Below, one piece after another: positions 57,221 through 64,000 of a stretch of 64,000 nucleotides of DNA (within the stretch, counting starts at the first letter, position 1; every line of letters begins with the position of its first letter). Both the position numbers and the translations under genes were made by a program. Source of the stretch: Acidocella sp. KAb 2-4 (lineage in GTDB: Bacteria; Pseudomonadota; Alphaproteobacteria; Acetobacterales; Acetobacteraceae); assembly GCF_020567705.1 (NCBI RefSeq), contig NZ_JAJDJU010000005.1, forward strand, positions 1 to 64,000. The letters are read 5' to 3'. The notes below the pieces were generated by a model. The model did no database searches, was not told where the DNA came from, and was given only the letters and a program-made list of their open reading frames with translations.

Positions 57221-58385
57221 CGCCGTCCTCACCATCAATGCCGGCTCCTCCAGCATCAAATTTGCGCTGTTCGAGACCGCAGACGGGCTGACGCGCATCG
57301 CCGAGGGGCTGGCCGAAGGCATCGGCACCGCGCCGCATCTGCGCATCAGCGCCAATGGCGCGCTGGCGCTGGAGCGGCGCTGGCCCGCGCATGCGGCGGA
57401 GACGCATGAGGATCTGATGCGCGAGGTGCTGGGCTGGGTGGAGGCGCATCTCGGCGCGGATCGGCTGATCGCCGCCGGGCATCGCATCGTGCATGGCGGC
57501 AACCGCTACACCGCCCCCACCCGGCTGGATGCCGAGGTTATGGCGCATCTGGCCGAGCTGAACCCGCTCGCCCCGCTGCATGAGCCGCACAACCTCGCCG
57601 CCGTGCGCGCGGTGCTGGCGGTGCGCCCTGCTTTGCCGCAAATCGGCTGTTTCGACACGGCCTTCCACCATACCATCCCCGAAACCGCGACGCGCCTCGC
57701 CCTGCCGCGCGCGTTCCACGACGAGGGCGTGCGCCGCTACGGCTTCCATGGGCTGTCCTACGAATACATCGCCGGGCGGCTGCGCGAGACGGTGCCGGAC
57801 TTGGCCCAAGGCCGGGTGATCGTGGCGCATCTGGGCAATGGCGCCTCGCTCTGCGCCCTGCGCGGCGGCCTCTCCGTCGACACCACGATGGGCTTCACCG
57901 CGCTGGAAGGGCTGATGATGGGCACACGCTGCGGCAGCATCGACCCCGGCGTACTGATCTATCTCTCGCAAAGCCACGGCATGGACGCCGCCGCGATCAC
58001 CGATCTGCTCTATAAACAATCCGGGTTGCTCGGCGTTTCCGGCATCTCGCCGGATGTACGCACGCTTCTGCAAAGCAAAGCGCCGGAAGCCGCCGAGGCG
58101 CTGGAACTATTCGCCTACAGCGCCGCCCGCCATGCCGGGGCGCTGATCTCCTGCCTTGGCGGGCTGGACGGCATCGTCTTCACCGCCGGGATCGGCGAAC
58201 ACGCCGCCCCGATCCGCGCCGCCATCTGCCAGCGCCTGGCCTGGACCGGCGCACGTCTCTCCCCGGAAGCCAACGCGGCCGCTCAGCCTGTAATCAGCAC
58301 CGCGGACAGCAAGGTGGAGATCCGCATCATCCCGACCGATGAGGAGCTGATGATCGCCCGGCACACGCTGGTCAGCCTCGGCTGA
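57213..58385 (+). CDS. ackA: Acetate (propionate) kinase
   Basis: The 390-residue enzyme interconverts acyl-phosphate and ATP. Signatures are VLTINAGSSSIKFALFE at the start, RIVHGGNRYTAPTRLDAEV, and HLGNGASLCALRGGLSVDTT with FTALEGLMMGTRCGSIDPG. The start overlaps the transferase stop by 8 bases, so the pair is translationally coupled. Confidence 0.95.
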   Translation: MADAVLTINAGSSSIKFALFETADGLTRIAEGLAEGIGTAPHLRISANGALALERRWPAHAAETHEDLMREVLGWVEAHLGADRLIAAGHRIVHGGNRYTAPTRLDAEVMAHLAELNPLAPLHEPHNLAAVRAVLAVRPALPQIGCFDTAFHHTIPETATRLALPRAFHDEGVRRYGFHGLSYEYIAGRLRETVPDLAQGRVIVAHLGNGASLCALRGGLSVDTTMGFTALEGLMMGTRCGSIDPGVLIYLSQSHGMDAAAITDLLYKQSGLLGVSGISPDVRTLLQSKAPEAAEALELFAYSAARHAGALISCLGGLDGIVFTAGIGEHAAPIRAAICQRLAWTGARLSPEANAAAQPVISTADSKVEIRIIPTDEELMIARHTLVSLG

Positions 58386-58408
58386 GCCGGGCTGGTGGAA
58401 AGCGTTCC

Positions 58409-58435
58409 GCCGCCAGGGGCTCGGCCCCTGGCGGC
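58409..58435. terminator. Bidirectional hairpin between ackA and pyc
   Basis: GCCGCCAGGGGC-TCG-GCCCCTGGCGGC is a perfect 12-base stem with a 3-base loop, placed in the 60-base gap between two convergent operons. No long U-run follows on either side, so it may act as a 3' end stabiliser as well as a terminator. Confidence 0.6.
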
Positions 58436-58445
58436 CACGCCATCC

Positions 58446-61400
58446 TCAGGCGAATTCGACCAGCAAATCCTTGGCGTCCACCTGTTCGCCCGGGCGCACG
58501 AGGATGGTTTTCACCGTACCGGCGCGCGGCGCGGTGATCTGGGCTTCCATCTTCATCGCCTCGATCGCCAGCAGCGGCTCGCCCTGCTCCACGCTCTGGT
58601 CCTCGCGCACCAGAATGGCCGAGATGGTGCCCGGCATCGGCGCGCCGAGCTGCTTCGGATCCGCCTCATCCGCCTTGCGTTTGGCCGGGCGAATGGCGGT
58701 GGCGCTGCGGTTGGGCACCGTGATCATGCGCGGCTGACCGTTCAGCTCGAAGAACACCGACACATTGCCGTCCTCATCGGTGGCCGAGAGGGTTTGCAGG
58801 CTGATGATCATCGTCTTGCCGGCCTGCAGCGTAACCGAAATCTCGTCGCCCGGCTGCATGCCGTAGAAATACACCGGGGTGGGCAGCACCGAGACCGGGC
58901 CATAGGTGCGCAGCGCGCCGGTGAAGGTGGTGAACACCTCCGGATACATCAGGTAGGAGGCGAGCATGTAATCCTGCACCTCCTCGATGCCGCAGCGCTC
59001 CGACACGGTCTTGCGGATGGCCGCGAGATCGGCTTCGGGCATCAGCGAGCCAGGGCGCACGGTGATCGGCGTCTTGCCCTTCAGCACCTTCTTTTGCAGC
59101 GTCTCCGGCCAGCCGCCCGGAGGCTGCCCGAGATCGCCATGCATCATCTCCACCACCGATTGCGGGAAGGAGATCTCCCGGTCGGGGTCGGCCACCATCT
59201 CCGGCGTGAGGTTCTGCGACACCATCATCAGCGCCATGTCGCCCACCACCTTGGAGGAGGGCGTAACCTTCACGATGTCGCCAAACAGGTCATTGGCGTC
59301 GCGATAGGCGCGGGCCACTTCATGCCAGCGGGTTTCCAGCCCCAGGCTGCGCGCCTGTTCGCGCAGATTGGTGAATTGCCCGCCGGGCATCTCGTGCAGA
59401 TAGACCTCCGAGGCGCCAGATTGCAGATCGCTCTCAAACGCAGCGTATTGCGAGCGCACGGCCTCCCAGTAGAAGCTGAGCTGGCGGATCGCGCGCGGGT
59501 CGAGCCCGGTGTCGCGCTCAGTGTGGCGCAGCGCCTCCACCAGCGAGCCCAGGCAGGGCTGCGAGGTCTGGCCGGACATCGGGTCCATCGCGGCGTCGAA
59601 GGCATCCACCCCGGCGTTGACGGCTGCCAGCACCGAGGCGGCGGAGATGCCCGAGGTGTCATGCGTGTGCAGGTGGATCGGCAGGCTCACCGCCTCCTTC
59701 AGCGCCTTCACCAGCACGGTGGCGGCGGCGGGCTTCAGCAGCCCGGCCATGTCCTTGATCGCCAGGATATGGCAGCCCGCGGCCTCCAGCTCCTTGGCCA
59801 GGCCGACATAGTAGTTCAGCGAATACTTGGCCCGGTCGGGGTCCAGAATGTCGCCGGTGTAGCAGATCGCGCCTTCGGCCAGCCTGCCGGCCTCGCACAC
59901 GGCGTCGATGGCGACGCGCATGTTCTCCACCCAGTTCAGGCAGTCGAACACGCGGAACAGGTCAATGCCGCGCTCCGCCGCCTGCTTGACGAAGAACTTC
60001 ACCACATTGTCGGGATAGTTGGTGTAGCCCACGCCATTCGCGCCGCGCAGCAGCATCTGCAGCAGGATGTTGGGGGCGCGCTCGCGGATCCATTGCAGGC
60101 GCTCCCACGGGCCTTCCTGCAGGAAGCGCATCGACACGTCGAAGGTCGCCCCGCCCCAGCATTCTAGCGACAATAGCTGCGGCAGCCCGACCGAGGTGGC
60201 CTTGGCCGCGTTCACGATGTCGTAGGTGCGCATGCGCGTGGCCAGCAGCGATTGATGCGCGTCGCGCATCGTGGTGTCGGTCACCAGCGCGCGCTTCTGC
60301 TCCAGCATCCAGTTGGCGAAGCCCTTTGGGCCCAGCTTGTCGAGCAGCTGCTTGCTGCCCTCCCGCCGCTCGCTGCCAAAATTCGGCGGCTCCGGCGTGC
60401 GGGCATGGGCGGGCGGTTTCGGCTTGCCGCGCGTCTCCGGGTGGCCGTTCACGCTCACGTCGGCGATGTAGCGCAGCAGCTTGGTGGCGCGGTCCTGGCG
60501 CTTCTTTACCGAAAACAGCTCGGGCGTGTTGTCGATGAAGCGCGTGGTGTATTTCCCGGCGCGGAAATCCGGGTGGTTGAGCAGCGCCTCCAAGAAGGCG
60601 AGGTTGGTGGCGACGCCGCGAATACGGTATTCGCGCAGCGCGCGGTCCATGCGCGCGATGGCCTCATCCGGCGTCGGCGCCCAGGCGGTCACTTTTTCCA
60701 GCAGCGCGTCGTAATAGCGGGTGACCACGGCGCCCGAATAGGCGGTGCCGCCATCGGTGCGGATGCCGAAGCCGAAGGCGCCGCGATAGGCGGTGATGCG
60801 CCCGTAATCGGGCACGAAATTATTATCCGGGTTCTCGGTGGTGATGCGGCATTGCAGCGCATGGCCGGAGAGGTGGATCTGATCCTGCGGCGGCACGCCG
60901 GTTTCGTCCACTATGCCGACATGCCCGCCCTCGGCAACATGGATCTGCGCCTTGACGATGTCGATGCCGGTGACGACCTCGGTGACCGTGTGCTCCACCT
61001 GCACGCGCGGGTTCACCTCGATGAAGTAGAATTTGCCGGTATCCTGGTCCATCAGGAACTCGACCGTGCCGGCATTGCAGTAATTCGTCGCCTTGCCGAT
61101 GGCGAGCGCGGCGTTGCACAGCGCCTCGCGCGTCACCGGGTCCATATACGGGGCCGGGGCGCGCTCGATCACCTTCTGGTGGCGGCGCTGGATCGAGCAG
61201 TCGCGCTCGAACAGATGCACGAGGTTGCCGTAGGAATCGCCCAGGATCTGCACTTCCACGTGCCAGGCGCGGCGGACCAGCTTCTCCAAGTACACTTCGT
61301 CATTGCCGAAGGCGGCCTTGGCCTCGCGCCGGGCGGTGGCCACGGAGTCGAGCAGCGTCTCCTCGCTCTCGATCGGGCGCATGCCGCGCCCGCCGCCGCC

Positions 61401-61892
61401 CCAGCTCGCTTTCAGCATTACCGGATAGCCAACCTCGTTGGCCAGGCGCTTGATCTCGGCATCGTCATACGGGAGCGGGTCGGTCGCCGGCATCACCGGC
61501 ACGCCGACGGAAATGGCGAGGTTGCGCGCTGCCACCTTGTTGCCGAGCTGGCGCATCGTCTCCGGCCGCGGGCCGATGAAGGTGATGCCCTCGCGCTCGC
61601 AGGCTTCGGCGAAATCCGGGTTTTCGGAGAGGAAGCCATAACCGGGGTGGATGGCGTCCGCCCCCGCCTGCTTGGCGACGCGGATCACCTCGTCGATGGA
61701 CAAATACGCCTCGATCGGCCCCATGCCCTTGCCGATGAGATACGCCTCATCCGCCTTGAACCGGTGCAGCGACAGCTTATCATGCTCCGGGTAGATGGCG
61801 ATGGTGGAAATACCAAGCTCAGCCGCGGCGCGGAACACGCGGATCGCGATCTCGGACCGGTTGGCGACCAGAAGGCGCTTGAAATGCTTCAC
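58446..61892 (-). CDS. pyc: Pyruvate carboxylase
   Basis: The 1148-residue enzyme carboxylates pyruvate to oxaloacetate. In order it has a biotin carboxylase/ATP-grasp domain (LLVANRSEIAIRVFRAAAEL, SWGGGGRGMRPIESEETLLD), a carboxyltransferase domain (TDTTMRDAHQSLLATRMRTY, AIKDMAGLLKPAAATVLVKA), the PC tetramerisation region, and a C-terminal biotinyl domain with AIEAMKMEAQ (Lys1114). It is full length and replenishes the TCA cycle. Confidence 0.97.
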   Translation of the reverse strand: MKHFKRLLVANRSEIAIRVFRAAAELGISTIAIYPEHDKLSLHRFKADEAYLIGKGMGPIEAYLSIDEVIRVAKQAGADAIHPGYGFLSENPDFAEACEREGITFIGPRPETMRQLGNKVAARNLAISVGVPVMPATDPLPYDDAEIKRLANEVGYPVMLKASWGGGGRGMRPIESEETLLDSVATARREAKAAFGNDEVYLEKLVRRAWHVEVQILGDSYGNLVHLFERDCSIQRRHQKVIERAPAPYMDPVTREALCNAALAIGKATNYCNAGTVEFLMDQDTGKFYFIEVNPRVQVEHTVTEVVTGIDIVKAQIHVAEGGHVGIVDETGVPPQDQIHLSGHALQCRITTENPDNNFVPDYGRITAYRGAFGFGIRTDGGTAYSGAVVTRYYDALLEKVTAWAPTPDEAIARMDRALREYRIRGVATNLAFLEALLNHPDFRAGKYTTRFIDNTPELFSVKKRQDRATKLLRYIADVSVNGHPETRGKPKPPAHARTPEPPNFGSERREGSKQLLDKLGPKGFANWMLEQKRALVTDTTMRDAHQSLLATRMRTYDIVNAAKATSVGLPQLLSLECWGGATFDVSMRFLQEGPWERLQWIRERAPNILLQMLLRGANGVGYTNYPDNVVKFFVKQAAERGIDLFRVFDCLNWVENMRVAIDAVCEAGRLAEGAICYTGDILDPDRAKYSLNYYVGLAKELEAAGCHILAIKDMAGLLKPAAATVLVKALKEAVSLPIHLHTHDTSGISAASVLAAVNAGVDAFDAAMDPMSGQTSQPCLGSLVEALRHTERDTGLDPRAIRQLSFYWEAVRSQYAAFESDLQSGASEVYLHEMPGGQFTNLREQARSLGLETRWHEVARAYRDANDLFGDIVKVTPSSKVVGDMALMMVSQNLTPEMVADPDREISFPQSVVEMMHGDLGQPPGGWPETLQKKVLKGKTPITVRPGSLMPEADLAAIRKTVSERCGIEEVQDYMLASYLMYPEVFTTFTGALRTYGPVSVLPTPVYFYGMQPGDEISVTLQAGKTMIISLQTLSATDEDGNVSVFFELNGQPRMITVPNRSATAIRPAKRKADEADPKQLGAPMPGTISAILVREDQSVEQGEPLLAIEAMKMEAQITAPRAGTVKTILVRPGEQVDAKDLLVEFA

Positions 61893-61994
61893 AAACCTGC
61901 TCCTTATGCCGGATTCATGCCTAAAAACCCGGCCTCAAACGGCGTTTTAACGGCAAGTCCTCCCCCGCCGCAATGCCCGCTGCCCGAAAATTGG

Positions 61995-62438
61995 TCAGGC
62001 AACCACACTAAATACGATGATTACGAATAACACCGTCGGGATCTCATTGGCGATGCGGTAGAAACGCTCGCTGCGCGTGTTGCGGTCGTTCAGGAAATCC
62101 CGCCGCCAGCGCGACAGAAACGCGTGGAAACCCGACATTAGGATGACGCAGGTGAATTTGCTCCACCACCAGGCGGCGTGCCAATTCACCGCACCGGGGG
62201 TGAGCATCAGCAGGATGCCGAACAGCCAAGTCGAGATCATCGCCGGGTTGATGATCAGGCGCAGGAGTTTCACCTCCATCACCTTGAAGCGCTCGGATTC
62301 CGCCGTGCCGGGCACGGTCTGGCAGTGATACACGTAGAGCCGGGGCAGGTAGAACATGCCCGCCATCCAGGCCGTGAAGCTGACGACATGAAACGCGAGA
62401 AGCCAATGAAAAGCCGGGATCAGCGCGGGGATGGTCAT
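61995..62438 (-). CDS. hemJ: Protoporphyrinogen IX oxidase HemJ
   Basis: The 147-residue membrane protein has four predicted helices, conserved His in AFHVVSFTAWMAGMFYLPRL, and an Arg in FYRIANEIPTVLFVIIVF. This is the UPF0093/HemJ family, which performs the penultimate haem step in most alphaproteobacteria. It lies in an operon with ferrochelatase. The start overlaps the HAD stop as ATGA. Confidence 0.93.
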   Translation of the reverse strand: MTIPALIPAFHWLLAFHVVSFTAWMAGMFYLPRLYVYHCQTVPGTAESERFKVMEVKLLRLIINPAMISTWLFGILLMLTPGAVNWHAAWWWSKFTCVILMSGFHAFLSRWRRDFLNDRNTRSERFYRIANEIPTVLFVIIVFSVVA

Positions 62439-63094
62439 GCCAGAACTCCAAAAATCTCGTGCAAATCGGAAAACACCGCCTTCGCCCCGGCGGCGAGCAG
62501 CGGTTCAGCGCCGCCATGCGGGGCGAAGCCGTAGCAGGTCATGCCCGCGGCCACCGCGCCGGTGACGCCGAGGCGGCTATCCTCCAACACGATGCAGCGC
62601 GCCGGGGCGGCCTGGGCCGAGGCGGCGGCAGCCAGGAACACATCGGGCGCGGGCTTCGGGCGGCCACCGCGCGCGATCACGCTGGCCGCCGAATGCGCCC
62701 GCCCGGCGGTGAGATGCGCGATGCCGGTGCGGGTGAATTTCACCGCCATTTCCTCGTCCGAGGAATTGCTCGCCACCCGCCACTCGATCCCCAGCTCGTT
62801 CACACGGTGCAGCATGGTATCGGCACCGGAGATCAGCCTGGACTCCTCGCCCAGCGCCAACACCAGTTTTTCAGCGAGATTGGGCCGCCAATCAGGCGGC
62901 AAGGGCTGCTTCAACGCGGCCTCGATCATTGGCACCATGTCGCCGATCGACATGCCCATGAACAAGCGCATCGCCTCCGCCGCGTCCATCGCCCAGCCCA
63001 GCCCGGTGAGTTCGCGCGCGATCAGCGCCGAGGCCACGCCCTCGCTATCGATCAGCACGCCGTCGCAGTCAAAAATGATCAGCTCAGGCGGCAT
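62435..63094 (-). CDS. HAD-superfamily phosphatase
   Basis: The 219-residue protein has motif I IIFDCDGVLIDSEG (nucleophile Asp near residue 8), motif II in RVASNSSDEEMAVKF, a Lys in RPKPAPDVFL, and motif IV CIVLEDSRLGV. This is a subfamily IA (PGM-like) phosphatase. The substrate is unknown. Its start lies within the end of hemH, and it links hemH to hemJ in one operon. Confidence 0.87.
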   Translation of the reverse strand: MPPELIIFDCDGVLIDSEGVASALIARELTGLGWAMDAAEAMRLFMGMSIGDMVPMIEAALKQPLPPDWRPNLAEKLVLALGEESRLISGADTMLHRVNELGIEWRVASNSSDEEMAVKFTRTGIAHLTAGRAHSAASVIARGGRPKPAPDVFLAAAASAQAAPARCIVLEDSRLGVTGAVAAGMTCYGFAPHGGAEPLLAAGAKAVFSDLHEIFGVLA

Positions 63095-64000
63095 TGAACG
63101 GGCAATCCTTATGCGCGCCGCAGGGCGAGCCGCCGCGGCATAATCCGGGGTTGGCGGCGCGGCGCACGATGCCGGCCAGTGCCGCGATGAAGGCCGGGTC
63201 GTCATTCTGCGCCGGCACGCGGAAATAGCCCGGCACCTGGGCCTGCTCCGCGACATGGCGGTTCTCGATGTCCAGCTCGACCAGCGTCTCGATATGGTCG
63301 GAAATGAAGGCGATCGGCGACACCACCGCCACCACGCCGTCGCGCCCAGCCTGCTCGATCGCGGCGATCGTGCTCGGCTCCAGCCATTTTTGCGGCGTGG
63401 CGCGCGATTGGAAGCAGACCAGATGCTCGACATCCTGGTCCTTGAGCCGCGCCATCACGCCCGAAACCGTGGCTTCCACCTGCGCCTGATACGGGTCTCC
63501 GGCCTTAATGATGCTTTCCGGCAGGCCATGCGCCGAAAACAACACACGGATCTTCATCCCCGGATGCGCCGCCTTGGCCTTGGCGATGGTCGCGTCGACC
63601 AGCGCGGCGGTGGCGGCGCAATAGGCGGCATCGTCAAACCAGCAGCAGATGGTGGTGGTGGGCTTGGCCAGCCCGGCCCGCGCCGCCGCCTCGCGCCAAT
63701 CATTCAGCGAGGAGCCGGTCGTGGTGCTGGAAAATTGCGGATAAAGCGGCAGCAGCACGATGCGGTCAGGGTTCCAGGCTTTCACCTCGCGCGCCACCTC
63801 GGCCGCGAAGGGGTGCCAGTAGCGCATGGCAATGAAGCTTTTATTCGTCCCGCCCAAGGCCTGCTCCAGCGCCGCCGCCTGTTTTTGGGTCAGCCCCAAA
63901 AGCGGCGAGGATCCGCCCATTAGCGCGTAATTCTCCGCCGCCGCCTTGGCCGAACGCCCCGCGATCAGCCGCGCCAGCCAGAAGCGGATGAACACCGGGG
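63084..64000 (-). CDS. hemH: Ferrochelatase, 5' end cut by the window
   Basis: At least 305 residues are visible. The first 40 or so residues of a normal ferrochelatase lie beyond base 64,000. The enzyme inserts iron into protoporphyrin IX. Signatures are PLYPQFSSTTTGSSLNDWRE, the catalytic His in VLFSAHGLPESIIKAGDPY, and SPIAFISDHIETLVELDIEN. Three Cys near the C-terminus (NPGLCRGGSPCGAHKDCPF) may be cluster ligands. The ATG at 63995 is probably internal. Confidence 0.93.
   Translation of the reverse strand, partial: PVFIRFWLARLIAGRSAKAAAENYALMGGSSPLLGLTQKQAAALEQALGGTNKSFIAMRYWHPFAAEVAREVKAWNPDRIVLLPLYPQFSSTTTGSSLNDWREAAARAGLAKPTTTICCWFDDAAYCAATAALVDATIAKAKAAHPGMKIRVLFSAHGLPESIIKAGDPYQAQVEATVSGVMARLKDQDVEHLVCFQSRATPQKWLEPSTIAAIEQAGRDGVVAVVSPIAFISDHIETLVELDIENRHVAEQAQVPGYFRVPAQNDDPAFIAALAGIVRRAANPGLCRGGSPCGAHKDCPFNAA

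Overview
The window is high-GC DNA (roughly two thirds G+C) whose gene families and gene order suggest an alphaproteobacterium of the order Rhodospirillales, most likely Acetobacteraceae. Supporting features are a polyhydroxyalkanoate/acetate cluster with a phosphotransacetylase fused to a MaoC hydratase, the miaB-phoH-ybeY-corC order, HemJ in place of HemG/HemY, and a tim44-like/mltA pair. The genus cannot be fixed from the sequence. The first 22 bases are a Nextera (Tn5) read-2 adapter end, so position 1 is a contig edge and not biology.

Bases 23 to about 25,523 hold a left-truncated tailed prophage. Nearly all of it is read on the minus strand, in the order (reading from right to left) XRE repressor (plus strand) with a divergent control region, HTH protein, small regulator, terminase, portal, scaffold, major capsid, head-tail connectors, contractile sheath, tube, tail chaperone, GpU-like protein, X, D, V, gp25/W, J, I, fibres and spikes, then lysis genes. 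The order follows phage P2 from sheath to J, with two notable features. The tail chaperone ends on a canonical -1 slippery heptamer (GGGAAAC), with a 56-codon extension in the -1 frame. The next gene is interrupted at a seven-G run that is also a perfect -1 slippery site. No tape-measure gene lies where P2 has gene T. The adhesion module is large: an esterase/LamG protein, a collagen-repeat fibre, a beta-helix spike sharing its N-terminal module with that fibre, and a polyglycine fibre tip. No integrase or attachment site was found.

From 25.5 to 35.6 kb come host genes: a tandem-domain glycosyltransferase, an N-formylglutamate amidohydrolase-like protein, a histidine phosphatase, a Tim44-like protein, MltA, the potassium transporter Kup, CCA-adding enzyme, a CoA-type Nudix hydrolase and a DUF1285 protein. 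From 35.8 to 40.5 kb an overlapping three-gene operon encodes a GltD-like flavoprotein with ferredoxin domains and the two subunits of a 2-oxoacid:ferredoxin oxidoreductase. From 40.6 to 47.3 kb lie miaB, phoH, ybeY and corC, a metallo-beta-lactamase-fold hydrolase, trxB and a LysR regulator.

A 400-base gap at 47,348-47,747 contains a probable small RNA: a run of four tight hairpins, a CCUCCC single-stranded stretch and an intrinsic terminator. It is followed by acetyl-CoA acetyltransferase and a DUF167 gene, then on the minus strand aat, a secreted protein and TspO. From 51.4 to 58.4 kb a plus-strand cluster joins a ScfR-type fatty-acyl regulator, a small phasin-like protein, a variant FabI, PHA synthase, MaoC-Pta and acetate kinase, linking carbon storage to acetyl-phosphate metabolism. 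The last 5.5 kb, on the minus strand, carries hemH (cut by the window end), a HAD phosphatase, hemJ and pyruvate carboxylase. No tRNA, rRNA, CRISPR array or insertion sequence was recognised.
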